NCBI RefSeq assembly: GCF_021390395.1
Contig: NZ_JAJUWT010000017.1
Span: forward strand, 62,001-126,000
DNA: 64,000 bases
Reading direction: 5' to 3'
From: Saccharothrix sp. S26
GTDB lineage: Bacteria > Actinomycetota > Actinomycetes > Mycobacteriales > Pseudonocardiaceae
Below are positions 27,141 to 35,549 of the stretch, piece after piece. Position numbers and translations under genes: made by a program. Position 1 is the stretch's first letter, and each line of letters starts with the position of its first letter. Under the pieces are notes generated by a model. It saw only the letters and a list, made by a program, of their open reading frames with translations. It did not search any database and had not been told where the DNA came from.

Positions 27141-27410
27141 TCAGTCGAACGGGTGGGGGTGGTCCCAGTTGTCGAGGGGGTCCGGGTGGGGGTGGTCCCA
27201 GTCGTCGAGGGGGTCCGGATGGGGGTGGTCCCAGTCGTCCAGCGGGTCGGGGTGCGGGTGGTCCCAGTCGTCCAGCGGGTTCCCCCTGGCGTCCGCGCCG
27301 GCCGCGCGGTGGTCCTGGTGCCAGGGTTCGGACTGGGCGACGTCGAGTCCGGCGACCAGCGCCAGGGCGGTCATGCCGGTGGCGGCTGCGGTGGCGAGTA
27401 CCCGTCGCAT
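27141..27410 (-). CDS. Small secreted protein with four His/Asp/Trp-rich 11-residue repeats
   Basis: 89 aa from ATG 27410, preceded by repeated GGAAG. The signal peptide is RRVLATAAATGMTALALVAG, cleaved about residue 27-30. After a short His-containing segment (PWHQDHRAAGADARGN) the chain consists of four tandem copies of PLDDWDHPHPD, the last being PLDNWDHPHPF, and then stops. Each copy carries two His and three Asp, so metal binding is a fair guess. I do not recognise a family. The DNA repeats are 33-bp units. It sits alone between the barrel protein and the decarboxylase operon, on the same strand. Confidence 0.65.
   Translation of the reverse strand: MRRVLATAAATGMTALALVAGLDVAQSEPWHQDHRAAGADARGNPLDDWDHPHPDPLDDWDHPHPDPLDDWDHPHPDPLDNWDHPHPFD
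27144..27275 (-). repeat. Four tandem 33-bp repeats
   Basis: Units at 27144-27176, 27177-27209, 27210-27242 and 27243-27275, each encoding one 11-residue PLDDWDHPHPD copy. They differ by a few bases, mostly silent. Copy number is likely to vary between strains. Confidence 0.95.
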
Positions 27411-27882
27411 GAGTCTTCCTTCCTTCGGGATGCGTGCTGCCGGCGGAATAGCCGGCGATGCGGGACACGTAACCGGTGCGGCCACGCTTCACCCGAAGTC
27501 GTCGCCGGTCCGGTGGAAGGGATCCGTGAAGAGGTCGCACATGATCGCCCACCGCAGTGCCGACGTTGCCCTTGTGCTCCCGATCGAGTGGCCGTGTCCC
27601 GCTCAGGTGACGTGACGGTGACCGAGGAGCACCGAAGGGCGGCGTTCGGGGCAGGGAACCCGTCCCCGATCTCCGGCCGGGAGGCCCTGCGGAGCGGGTG
27701 CGCCACCGCCGTGCCCCGGACCCCGCGGTCAGGCCGCTGTCGTCGGACCTCGCCGCCTTGCAGGGGGGTCGCGGGAAACCAGGCGGTCGGGCGCTTGGTG
27801 GAGGAGCACGCGGACGTGGACCACGACCCGGTCGGGTGACGACCACCGCATCACCATTGCGTTCGGCGTGGCCCCGTGACGG
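27411..27882. other. Intergenic region, one possible gene remnant
   Basis: The left part is the leader of the repeat-protein gene. At about 27750-27839 the plus strand reads GVAGNQAVGRLVEEHADVD to a stop. AGNxAVxRL is a motif found near the start of DUF4157-type (eCIS core) proteins, there preceded by LQR. Here LAALQ lies in the adjacent frame across a run of six G, so a frameshifted fragment is possible. Nothing else is seen. Confidence 0.3.
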
Positions 27883-29319
27883 TCACCCCAGTGCCCGCCC
27901 CGCGGCCAGGACGTCGGTGACGAGCCTGTCGACGTCGGCCGCGGTGGTGCGGGGGTTGATGGTGCACAGCCGCAACGCGCGGCGGCCGTGCACGGTGGTC
28001 GTGGCGATCAGGAACCGGCCGCCGCCGTTGACGGCCTCGGCGATGTGGTGCTGCCTGGCGTCGAGGTCCGGACCGTCAGCCGCCGACCGCGGGCGGTGCC
28101 TGAAGCAGACGATGCCCAGGCTCGGCCCGGCGAGCAGGTCGAGCTCGTCGCTGTGCTCGACCAGCGCGGCGGCGTGCTCGGCCAGGTCGAGCCCGTGGTC
28201 GATGGCGGCGCGGAAGGCGGTGACGCCGAATCCCTTGAACGACAACCACAGCTTGAGCGCCCGGGCGGAGGTCGTGAGCTGCACGCCGTGGTCGGAGAGG
28301 TTGACCTCGTCAGGGGAGGGTCTGGTGAGGTCGAGGTACCCGGCCCGCGCGCGGAACCGGCCCAGCGCGAACGCCCGGCGCAGCGTGGCCGGGTCGCGCA
28401 CGAGCAGGCAGCCGATCTCGTAGGGCTGGAACAGCCACTTGTGCGGGTCGACGACCACCGAGTCGGCCTGCGCCAACCCGGCCAGGGCGGCGCGTCCCCT
28501 GGTGGTCATCGCGGCCGCGGCTCCGTGCGCGCCGTCGACGTGCAACCAGAGGCCGTGCTCGTGGCACAGCCGGGCGAGTTCGGGCAGCGGGTCGACGCTG
28601 CCGGTGTTGGTGGTCCCCGCGTTGGCCAGCACGAGGAACGGGCGGCGGCCGGCCCGCCGGTCGGACTCGACCTCCCGCCGCACCCGGGCGGGGTCGAGGC
28701 GGTGGTCGGCGCCGCGCAGCAGCCGCACCGAGTCGCCGAGGCCGAGCACGTGACAGGCGCGCAGGACGGCCGGGTGGGTCTGGTCGGAGCAGTACAGGAC
28801 GGCGTCGGTGGCGTCGTCGCCGAGCCGGTCGTGCCTGGCCGCGGCGACGGCCGTCAGGTTGGCCACCGTCCCGCCGGGGGTGAACACCCCGCCGCTGCCC
28901 GCCGGCAGCCCGAGCAGCTCGGCGAGCCACCGCGCGGTGACCTGCTCGATCGCCGCCGGGCCCGCGCCGACGAACCACGCGCCGGGTGAGACGTTGAACC
29001 CGGAGGCGAGGAGGTCGCCGAGGACGCCCAGGAAGTTGTTGGCGCTGGGGATGAACGCGAAGCAGCCGGGGTGGCCCAGGCGCAGCGACCGGGGCAGCAC
29101 CTCGGCCGCGAGGAAGTCGACCAGCCCGCCCGGGTCCGACGGATCCTCCGGAACGGTCTCGGTCAGGAGGTGGTCGACCTCTTCGGGTTCCACCCGCCGG
29201 TGCACGGGCCGGTACCGTTGCCCGGTCAGGTGGTCCACCACCAGGTCCACGACCTGGTGGCCGAGCTGGCGCATCCGCTCGGCGGTGAGCTGGAGCTCGT
29301 GCGGGGCGGGCTCGGTCAC
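27883..29319 (-). CDS. PLP-dependent group II amino acid decarboxylase
   Basis: Cytosolic pyridoxal-phosphate enzyme of 478 aa that removes CO2 from an aromatic or acidic L-amino acid (glutamate/tyrosine/aspartate/DOPA class). GTG 29319 overlaps the stop of the upstream ATP-grasp gene by 4 bp (GTGA). Family marks: PSANNFLGVLGDLLASGFNV near 100, GVFTPGGTVANLTAV (PLP phosphate cradle), HVDGAHGAAA with the cofactor Asp, and VDPHKWLFQPYEIG with the Schiff-base Lys. The C-terminal small domain is complete. Third gene of an operon with a secreted protein and an ATP-grasp ligase; the amine product may be used by, or made from, the ligase product (inference). Substrate not deducible by eye. Confidence 0.9.
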   Translation of the reverse strand: MTEPAPHELQLTAERMRQLGHQVVDLVVDHLTGQRYRPVHRRVEPEEVDHLLTETVPEDPSDPGGLVDFLAAEVLPRSLRLGHPGCFAFIPSANNFLGVLGDLLASGFNVSPGAWFVGAGPAAIEQVTARWLAELLGLPAGSGGVFTPGGTVANLTAVAAARHDRLGDDATDAVLYCSDQTHPAVLRACHVLGLGDSVRLLRGADHRLDPARVRREVESDRRAGRRPFLVLANAGTTNTGSVDPLPELARLCHEHGLWLHVDGAHGAAAAMTTRGRAALAGLAQADSVVVDPHKWLFQPYEIGCLLVRDPATLRRAFALGRFRARAGYLDLTRPSPDEVNLSDHGVQLTTSARALKLWLSFKGFGVTAFRAAIDHGLDLAEHAAALVEHSDELDLLAGPSLGIVCFRHRPRSAADGPDLDARQHHIAEAVNGGGRFLIATTTVHGRRALRLCTINPRTTAADVDRLVTDVLAAGRALG

Positions 29320-30644
29320 CGCGGTGGTCCTGCCGTGACGGTGACGGCCCGGCGGATCGCGTCGACCCAGGCCCGGGCCTCGGGGTCCAGCGCGGGCCGG
29401 TCGCCGACCGGTGCCACGCGGTGGGGCAGTTGCAGGAGCACGAGTTCCTCGCCGGGGCGCACCGGGTCGCCGGGCAGGGCGTGCCGCCACAGCAGCGCCT
29501 CGCCGGGACGCAGGTCGGTGAGCCGCGCGGAGCCGGACGGCCGCAGCACGCCCGCGTCGAGCCGGTAGCACCCGGACTCGGGGATCGCGTCGAGCACGCC
29601 GTGACCGGTGGCGGGCACCACGAGCTGGCTCAGCGCCAGGCACCTGGTGCGAACTCGCCGCACCGGCACCGACGGGAGCAGGCAGGCCAGGGCGTGCGTG
29701 CCGAGCATCGGCAGCAGCCCGGCGGCGATCTCCTGCGCCTGCACGAGCGACACCACGGTCTGGAACCGGGGGTTGATCTCGACGGCGAAGACCGCGCCGT
29801 CGACGGTCGCGACGAGGTCGAGGCCGAACGCGCCGCGGAAGCCCAGCTCGCGGAGCTGGTCGCCGACCCGTTCGCACACCTGCGCGCACCGCACCCCGAC
29901 ACCCGGTGGCAGCTCGTCGTCGGCCACGAGCTGGTTGCCGCAATGCGCGCCCCAGAACCCGGTGAGCTCCGCGAGGCCGACCAGCTGGTGGGACACCGCG
30001 GACGCCACGGTCACGTCACCGGTGACGCACCCGCTCACCGTCAGCGGGGTGCCCGGCACGTGCGCGGACACCCGCAGCAGCTCGCCCCGCCAGTCGCCGA
30101 GCACCGCGCGCAGCTCCGCCACGTTGGTCACCAGCCGGGTACCCTTGCCGGTGAGGTTGTTGACCCGGCGCTGCACCACGACCGCACGGCCACCGCCCGC
30201 CGCCCAACAGGACTCGGCGTCGGCCGGCTCGGCCAGGACCACCCGGGCTCGCGGCACGGCCACGCCCGCGCGCTCGAACAACCGCAACGAGTCGATCTTG
30301 TCGGCGGCGACCGCCACCGCGGCCCGCGCCGGCGCGAGCAACCGCAGACCGCGCGCCACCGCCCAGGCACGCGCACCCGTGCCGTCCTCGGGGGCGAAGG
30401 TGATCCCGGCTCGTCCGGCGGGCACCCGACGGGCCACGACGGGCGGTGCGGGTGGTCGGTGTGCTTCCGCGCGGTGGTCGCGGTGCTCGTACCGCAGCCA
30501 CGGCAACGCGGACCGGGCGGAGGCGCTCAGGAACGGCGAGCGGTCGTACCACCACAGATCGGGGGCGAGGTCGCGGAGCAGGGACACCGAGCCCGCCGCC
30601 GTGCCGGCGATCTCGACGACCCCCGCGGTGGCTCGCGCGGTCAC
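29316..30644 (-). CDS. ATP-grasp carboxylate-amine ligase-like protein
   Basis: 442 aa from GTG 30644, whose first bases overlap the stop of the upstream gene (GTGA). ATP-grasp enzymes join a carboxylate to an amine via acyl phosphate. Seen here: a pre-ATP domain (1-115), the ATP-grasp start AADKIDSLRLFERAGVAVP, an ATP-binding strand AVVVQRRVNNLTGKGTRLV, and the metal-binding end FGLDLVATVDGAVFAVEINPR, where the final Glu-x-Asn-Pro-Arg is the catalytic Mg motif. The C-terminal 110 residues (CYRLDAGVLRP, EALLWRHALPGD) form a rudiment domain as in biotin-carboxylase-like ligases. Coupled on both sides to neighbours, so stoichiometric expression is likely. Product unknown. Confidence 0.85.
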   Translation of the reverse strand: MTARATAGVVEIAGTAAGSVSLLRDLAPDLWWYDRSPFLSASARSALPWLRYEHRDHRAEAHRPPAPPVVARRVPAGRAGITFAPEDGTGARAWAVARGLRLLAPARAAVAVAADKIDSLRLFERAGVAVPRARVVLAEPADAESCWAAGGGRAVVVQRRVNNLTGKGTRLVTNVAELRAVLGDWRGELLRVSAHVPGTPLTVSGCVTGDVTVASAVSHQLVGLAELTGFWGAHCGNQLVADDELPPGVGVRCAQVCERVGDQLRELGFRGAFGLDLVATVDGAVFAVEINPRFQTVVSLVQAQEIAAGLLPMLGTHALACLLPSVPVRRVRTRCLALSQLVVPATGHGVLDAIPESGCYRLDAGVLRPSGSARLTDLRPGEALLWRHALPGDPVRPGEELVLLQLPHRVAPVGDRPALDPEARAWVDAIRRAVTVTAGPPR

Positions 30645-31198
30645 CCGATCACGAAGGTGCCGTGCGCGGTCTGCCGCTGGACACCCTGCCCGAGGCAGGC
30701 CACGAGATCCGGCGTCGGCGCGGTCTGGGTCGCCTGCGCGGGCCGCCCCGCGAACTCGCCCGCCGTGATGGTCCCGGTCTTGGTGACCACGTCCAGCCCG
30801 GGCAGCGAGCTGACCGTGACGGTGTAGCCGAACGTGCTGCTGCGGCCGTCGCCCCAGGTGATCACCCGCGTCTCGGGGACGGCGGCGACCGGTTCGAGGC
30901 AGCCCGCGTCGCGCTCGACGGTGAAGCTGCTCGAACCCCCGGTGACGACGGCGCCCGTCGGTGACGCGCACGAGGCGTACTGGTCGTGCACGTGCGTGGT
31001 GACGGGCCTGGGCAGCAGCACGACGCCCGGTGAGTACGTCCACGTCGACGTCGTCTCGCACAAGACGACGCCCGCGGCCGACTCGGGCTCCGCCCGCGCG
31101 ACGCCCGGCACGACCGCCGACAACGCGACCAGCACGGCAGCGCCGCGAACGACGGCGGCGAGACGACCGGGACGAGCACGGAACGCGCCTGGCTGCAT
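30641..31198 (-). CDS. Secreted beta-sandwich protein, first gene of the ATP-grasp/decarboxylase operon
   Basis: 185 aa from ATG 31198. The signal peptide contains AAVVRGAAVLVALSAVVPG and ends at ARAEP (about 36). The mature region has Cys pairs (VVLCETTS, YASCASPTG, DAGCLEP, LVACLG) and Ig-like strands (SSFTVERDAG, TFGYTVTVSSLPG). I do not recognise a family. Its stop codon overlaps the GTG of the ATP-grasp gene, so although the product is exported it is coupled to two cytosolic enzymes. An alternative long open frame upstream has no ribosome site. Confidence 0.7.
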   Translation of the reverse strand: MQPGAFRARPGRLAAVVRGAAVLVALSAVVPGVARAEPESAAGVVLCETTSTWTYSPGVVLLPRPVTTHVHDQYASCASPTGAVVTGGSSSFTVERDAGCLEPVAAVPETRVITWGDGRSSTFGYTVTVSSLPGLDVVTKTGTITAGEFAGRPAQATQTAPTPDLVACLGQGVQRQTAHGTFVIG

Positions 31199-32014
31199 GG
31201 GTGACGACCGCTTCCGGATCGGGGTGACGGCTCGGAATCGCGGGGTCGAGCCTAGGGGCTCGCCTGGCGGGAACAGGGAAACGTCACTCGACACGGTGAT
31301 CTCTCGACCGTTCGGCGTGTCCTGCGCGGTGTCCGCCGGAACGTCGAGCCCGTGTGACGTCCCGGCCGGCCCGCGCAAGCCCGCCTAGGACCGCTTCACC
31401 GCCAGGGTGGTGACCCTGGTCGGGCACGGTGCTCCGCACGTGGGTGTCGAGCTCCCACGCGGGCGCTGTCCCGGAACCGACCGCAGTCCGAACCGGCATG
31501 CGATTCTCCCCGTCCGGGATTGATCTCCCTTCGCCAGTATTGTTCGGCTGGCGCGGACCGCGGGAATTGCCGATCGGACGGCCGCCATTCGACGTGCCTT
31601 CCGCGACCCGACAAATGCGGATTCGGCCGATCGGCATCGAAACCGAAAGCGCGGTCGCGGCTCTCGCCGAAGTCTCTATTTCCGGGTCGGCCCTTGTCGG
31701 GTGATTCCGGTGGTCCCGACCATGGCCGCGTCATCTTGTCATCACCACGGGCGTCGTGGGCCGGACGTGCATCAGCCAGACCCGCATCACCGACATGGCC
31801 CTGCCCATCTCCGCCACCGTCCGGCTGGACGACGGCACCGGCCGGACCGCATCACCCGTCGGGCTCGTCGCGCTCAGCGGCGAAGCTCCGTGATCCACCG
31901 GACCCGAAGCGGAGCCGGGAGCCGCGTTGCCGAGGGGGTGACGTGCGCTCGACCGGCTCCGCGGCGGTCGGGCGACCCGCGACTCCGCCGAAATCGGTGG
32001 CGCGGGTGAGGTGA
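31199..32014. other. Region without a confident gene; short candidate ORFs
   Basis: No protein family is recognised. Two items are worth noting. A minus-strand 71-codon ORF (31499-31284) has a good ribosome site and is listed separately. A plus-strand stretch, about 31741-31893, reads TCISQTRITDMALPISATVR followed by LDDGTGRTASPVGLVALSGE to a stop. It has coding-like composition, but its only start is GTG 31756 without a site. The middle (31520-31700) is less GC-rich than its surroundings and probably holds promoters. Confidence 0.4.
31284..31499 (-). CDS. Possible 71-residue peptide, unknown
   Basis: ATG 31499 is preceded by GGGGAG with 6-nt spacing, which is why it is listed. The peptide begins MPVRTAVGSGTAPAWELD and is otherwise rich in Arg, Gly and His, without Cys, signal or helix. 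It lies 85 bp upstream of the secreted/ATP-grasp/decarboxylase operon on the same strand. It may be chance; the alternate frame through 31385 ends in a Cys-containing tail, so a frame error cannot be excluded. Confidence 0.25.
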   Translation of the reverse strand: MPVRTAVGSGTAPAWELDTHVRSTVPDQGHHPGGEAVLGGLARAGRDVTRARRSGGHRAGHAERSRDHRVE

Positions 32015-32959
32015 TCCCTCCATGATCCCCCGGGAACCGGAGACCGCGAGGAGGCCGCCATCCCCGTCGAACGTGCCGTCGCCGTCGAACGCGCCATCGC
32101 CGAGGCGGACGCCCGGATCACCGCCGATCCCGCGTTGGGGCACACCGGGCACCTGGTCGTCGCCCTCGCGGAACGGGTGGTGTTCGCCAAGTCCTACCGC
32201 GGCCGCCCGTTGGACGAGCCCAACGACTTGTTCTCGGTGACCAAGAGCGTGCTGTCGGCCGTGGTCGGGTCGGCCGTGGCGGACGGCAGGCTGGACCCGG
32301 CCACGCCGGTGGCGGACCTGGTGCCCGGCGCGTGGCCGGGCGTGGCCGTGCACCACCTGTTGACCATGACCGCCGGGGTCGAGGTGCGTGACGTCGACGA
32401 GGTGATGGCGCTGTCGGCGGGGTGGCTGGACGCGGTGCTCGACGCGCCCCTGGTGCGTGCGCCCGGGTCCGCGTTCGCCTACGACAACTGCCTCGCGCAC
32501 GTGCTGGCCGCGTGCCTGACGGCGGCGTTGGACGAGGATCTGGAGCAGTACGCCGCACGGCGGCTGTTCGCACCGCTGGGCATCACGCGGTGGCGGTGGC
32601 CGCGCGACCCCGAGGGGTTGCCGTACGGGTTCGGCCACCTCGAGCTGTCCGCGTCGGACCTGGTGCGGTTCGGGTGGCACCAGGCGCGCGACCGGTCGGC
32701 GTACGGCCGTGACGCGGTGACCGCCCACACGCCGGGCGGGCCGCCGGAGGGCGTCGGCTACGGCTACCTGTGGTGGGTCACCGAGCTGGCCGGGCACCCG
32801 GCGTTTCTCGCGGGCGGGTACGCGGGCCAGCACCTGGTGGTGGTGCCGTCGCTGGAGCTGGTCGCGGTCACCACGGGGGAGGAGGCCGCGCTGCGTGACG
32901 GCTGGCGGCCCGCGCTCGACGTGGTGCGGGGGATCGTGGCGGCGGTCGCCGGGCGGTGA
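32015..32959 (+). CDS. Serine hydrolase of the beta-lactamase/PBP superfamily
   Basis: Class C beta-lactamase-like serine hydrolase or esterase, cytosolic since no signal is seen. The catalytic Ser-Lys motif is SVTK in DLFSVTKSVL, and the Tyr motif is YDN in FAYDNCLAHV; a late GGYAGQ strand replaces the usual HTG, as in many esterases of this group. The family continues N-terminally to about 32057 (VERAVAVERAIAEADARITA), yet that open frame (from 32015) contains no ATG or GTG; the first start is TTG 32135. GAGGAGG precedes an ATC at 32060, so a rare ATC start or a lost base after ATG 32022 is possible. Exact start uncertain. Confidence 0.75.
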   Translation, partial: SLHDPPGTGDREEAAIPVERAVAVERAIAEADARITADPALGHTGHLVVALAERVVFAKSYRGRPLDEPNDLFSVTKSVLSAVVGSAVADGRLDPATPVADLVPGAWPGVAVHHLLTMTAGVEVRDVDEVMALSAGWLDAVLDAPLVRAPGSAFAYDNCLAHVLAACLTAALDEDLEQYAARRLFAPLGITRWRWPRDPEGLPYGFGHLELSASDLVRFGWHQARDRSAYGRDAVTAHTPGGPPEGVGYGYLWWVTELAGHPAFLAGGYAGQHLVVVPSLELVAVTTGEEAALRDGWRPALDVVRGIVAAVAGR

Positions 32960-33007
32960 CGAGCCCGGTCGTCTCCCGATGTCGGTGCCCGAACGCATAA
33001 TCCGGGG

Positions 33008-33415
33008 ATGGGTGAACTGGCGGAGGTGCCTGACGAGGTCGTGGACCGGCTGCGGGCGGTGTGCGCGGCGTTCCCGGAGGTGGTGGAGGAACGCGCGTGG
33101 CGGGGCACGCGGTGGCGGATCCGGCAGCGGGCGTTCGCGCACGTCCTGGAGGTCGAGGACGGCAACCCGCCGTCGTACGCGCGGGCGGCCGGGACCGACG
33201 GGCCGGCCACCGTGCTGACGTTCCGGTCGGCGGGTCCGGAGCTGGCCGCGTTGAGCCACGCCCCCCACCCGTTCTTCAAGCCCGCGTGGGCCGCGAACGT
33301 CGTGGGCCTCGTGCTGGACGACGACACGGACTGGGACGAGGTGGCCGAGCTGCTGACCGAGAGCTACCGGTCCTCCGCGCCGCGGAAGCTGGTCGAGCGG
33401 ATGTCTCCCGCCTGA
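33008..33415 (+). CDS. MmcQ/YjbR family protein
   Basis: 135 aa, the usual size for this double-wing DNA-binding-like family. Features: CAAFPEVVEERAW near the N-terminus, WRIRQRAFAHVLEVED, and the terminal ESYRSSAPRKLVERM, matching the family's A-P-K/R-K-L ending. ATG 33008 follows an AT-rich TAATCCGGGG. Cellular function is not established for the family, although a DNA-binding role has been proposed. It stands alone between the serine hydrolase and the dioxygenase operon. Confidence 0.85.
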   Translation: MGELAEVPDEVVDRLRAVCAAFPEVVEERAWRGTRWRIRQRAFAHVLEVEDGNPPSYARAAGTDGPATVLTFRSAGPELAALSHAPHPFFKPAWAANVVGLVLDDDTDWDEVAELLTESYRSSAPRKLVERMSPA

Positions 33416-33631
33416 AACCGCGCCCGGCCGGCGAGCGGGCCGGGGTCGGGTGTTCCGCACGGCGTGGACTGGGTCGACGCGATCGGGAATTGTTTTTCGA
33501 TTCCGATTCGGTCTGCCACGGGTCGGAGTTCGCGTCAACCGCCGTTCGCCGAGCGCATTCCTGTTGTTCGGCGGAGCGTCGCACACCTCGCCCGGAATAA
33601 TTTGGCAGTCAGACGTAGGACGTGTATATCT

Positions 33632-33646
33632 CGAAGCTGTGCTTCG
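33632..33646 (+). promoter_or_regulatory. Inverted repeat before the dioxygenase operon
   Basis: CGAAGC-TGT-GCTTCG is a perfect 6-bp-arm inverted repeat placed 44 nt before the proposed start of the NTF2-like gene, in a locally AT-richer region (33480-33640). It could be an operator or an mRNA stem. Confidence 0.4.
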
Positions 33647-33689
33647 ATCAGGAGACGGTGTTAGCGCGCTGACGTGGAATGGGGATCCA

Positions 33690-34082
33690 TTGGATACCGC
33701 CGGAGTAGCGGAGGCGATCGAGGTGTTCACCTCCGCGTGGAACGAGCACGATTTGGTCCGGCATTTCTCCGTCTTCGCCGAGGACGCGGACTTCGTCGAC
33801 GTCGTCGGACGGCGCCTGCGCGGTCGGGCGGAGATGTTCGGCGACCAGTCGGCACGGCACGCGCAGCGGTTCGCCGAAAGCTCGGTCCGCACCCTGGAGC
33901 TGGACATAAAAATGCTGCGTGACGACGTCGCGCTGGCGCACTACCACTGGGAGATGATCGGCGACCGCGGTCCCGGCGGCACGGGTCACGGCGTGCGCCG
34001 CGGGATTTTCACCTTCACCCTGTGCCGCGAAGCGGGCACCTGGCTCGTGGTGGCGGCGCACAACACCGAGTCGGTCGGCTGA
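33690..34082 (+). CDS. NTF2-like protein (SgcJ/EcaC type)
   Basis: 130 aa cone-shaped NTF2-fold protein. The TTG at 33690 is proposed because GGGGA lies 5 nt before it and the family begins at the next residues (AGVAEAIEVFTSAWNEHD); the frame is open further upstream. Marks: FTSAWNEHDLVRHFSVFAED, DFVDVVGRRLRGRAEM, and the last strands GIFTFTLCREAGTWLVVAAH. SgcJ/EcaC proteins occur in antibiotic clusters with unclear catalytic or binding roles. It lies 27 bp before the dioxygenase gene, so both are likely co-transcribed, possibly handling its substrate or product. Confidence 0.78.
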   Translation: MDTAGVAEAIEVFTSAWNEHDLVRHFSVFAEDADFVDVVGRRLRGRAEMFGDQSARHAQRFAESSVRTLELDIKMLRDDVALAHYHWEMIGDRGPGGTGHGVRRGIFTFTLCREAGTWLVVAAHNTESVG

Positions 34083-34109
34083 CGCCGGCTCCCCGATCTG
34101 GAGGAAACA

Positions 34110-35549
34110 GTGCGCGAGTTGCACGTCATAAGCCACCCGATGTCCCCCGACCGCACTACGGTGCCGTTGTCGCGATTAACGCCCGAAGTGCCCCAGTCGT
34201 CGAGACGGATCCTCGGCGCGCGCCCGCTGGAAGTTCCGCTGTTCGTGCTGGAAGAACAGCGGCGGTCGGAATCGGTGCTCGCGTTGACGCTCCCGGGCGT
34301 CCCGCAGGACTTCGACGCGATGGGCCCGTTGGCCGCGGTCTCGTCGTTGGCCTCGACCGAGACGGGCTTCCTGCAGACCCGCGTGCCGGTGTTCCGCTTC
34401 CCCGGGCCGCTGGGCCGGGTCGCGGACCTGTGCCGCGCGGCCGGGGCCGAGATCGTGCGGCACGACAAGGTCGAGTTCCGGTTCTGGATGCGGACCAACG
34501 CCGAGAAGCTCCCGCCGATCGCCGAACTGCGGCGGCATGCCCGGGAGCTGCCGCACGAGCGGCTGGAGGCGTTGCTGGTCCCGTTGATCTACCTCAACCA
34601 CCTGTGGCGGCAGGGTAACCCCGAAGAGGACCCGGCACTGGGGCCCAGCGCGATGCCCGACCCGCTGCACGAGCTGCTGACGTTCATCGCCGCCGAGGTC
34701 GGGACGATCCCGCGGTTCAGCCAGATCGTCATGACGATGATGGCCTGGCAGCTCGACGGCTCGACCGAGGGCGAGCCGATCACCCACGCGGACCTGGTGT
34801 CGCTGGACCGGATGCGCCACCCGTTCTGGCTCGACGACGGCAACCAGAGCGAGCTGGACCTGTACCGGTCGTTCTTCGCCGTGGAGGCGTTCGGCGTCCC
34901 GCTCTACGGCTGGGGCGCGCACGCGCTGGAATGCGCGGCGACCGACGACCGGGCCGGCGGCACGCTCGCGTTGACCATGATCCGCGCGGCCCTGCGCAAC
35001 GTCTGCACGTACACGAAGATGCTCGTCCCGCGGATCGACGCGCGCCAGTTCCGCCGGTTGCAGGTCACCTACGGCTGGGTCGGCGACGAGGTGAACGGCG
35101 TCGCGTCGGACTACCAGCTGCCGTTCATGCTGATGCTCGACGCGCTGTTCCACGTCAACTACCGGCACGACGGCGTGGTGGCCGCGCGGGCGAACAACCT
35201 GCGGTTCGTCCCGGAGCGCTGGAAGCGCTTCTTCCACCTGGTCTACAACCGGCAGCCGGCCTTGAAGAGCTGGGTCGCGGACGCCGGGGACGCGCGCCTG
35301 GAAGCCGCCTACCTGGGTTGCGTCCAGCTCTTCAGCCTGTTCCGCCAGATGCACCGGCACCTGGGCGGTCAGGTCATCAAGGGCGGCACGACCACGGGCC
35401 GCGTCTTCGCCGACGAGCACGACAACTACGCCAACTTCATGGACGAGATGGCCGCCCTGGTCGCGGACACCGCGGCGACGGGTGACCTCGCCGCGCCCGT
35501 GACACCGGACAGCCCCACCGCGGCGGCCAGCCGCGGCGAGCGGCGATGA
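34110..35549 (+). CDS. Heme dioxygenase-like protein of the IDO/PrnB superfamily
   Basis: 479 aa, all-helical after an N-terminal extension. The architecture follows indoleamine dioxygenases and the DUF1864/PrnB proteins: LIYLNHLWRQGN resembles the early helix of IDO, then IPRFSQIVMTMMAWQL, a central ALRNVCTYTKMLVPRI helix, YGWVGDEVNG, the substrate-side YQLPFMLMLDAL, and LFSLFRQMHRHLGGQVIKGG. His in RHLGG aligns with the proximal heme ligand of IDO. Family assignment is from pattern, not a search. It should bind heme and oxidise an aromatic (possibly indole or tryptophan-derived) compound. ATG 34110 might be GTG 34110 (RBS GGAGG 7 nt upstream). It overlaps the ferredoxin gene by 4 bp. Confidence 0.7.
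   Translation: MRELHVISHPMSPDRTTVPLSRLTPEVPQSSRRILGARPLEVPLFVLEEQRRSESVLALTLPGVPQDFDAMGPLAAVSSLASTETGFLQTRVPVFRFPGPLGRVADLCRAAGAEIVRHDKVEFRFWMRTNAEKLPPIAELRRHARELPHERLEALLVPLIYLNHLWRQGNPEEDPALGPSAMPDPLHELLTFIAAEVGTIPRFSQIVMTMMAWQLDGSTEGEPITHADLVSLDRMRHPFWLDDGNQSELDLYRSFFAVEAFGVPLYGWGAHALECAATDDRAGGTLALTMIRAALRNVCTYTKMLVPRIDARQFRRLQVTYGWVGDEVNGVASDYQLPFMLMLDALFHVNYRHDGVVAARANNLRFVPERWKRFFHLVYNRQPALKSWVADAGDARLEAAYLGCVQLFSLFRQMHRHLGGQVIKGGTTTGRVFADEHDNYANFMDEMAALVADTAATGDLAAPVTPDSPTAAASRGERR

Noticed and set aside
33450-33689. Extended N-terminus of the NTF2-like protein
   Set aside because: The upstream open frame has no family similarity and contains an inverted repeat; the TTG with GGGGA is the better start.
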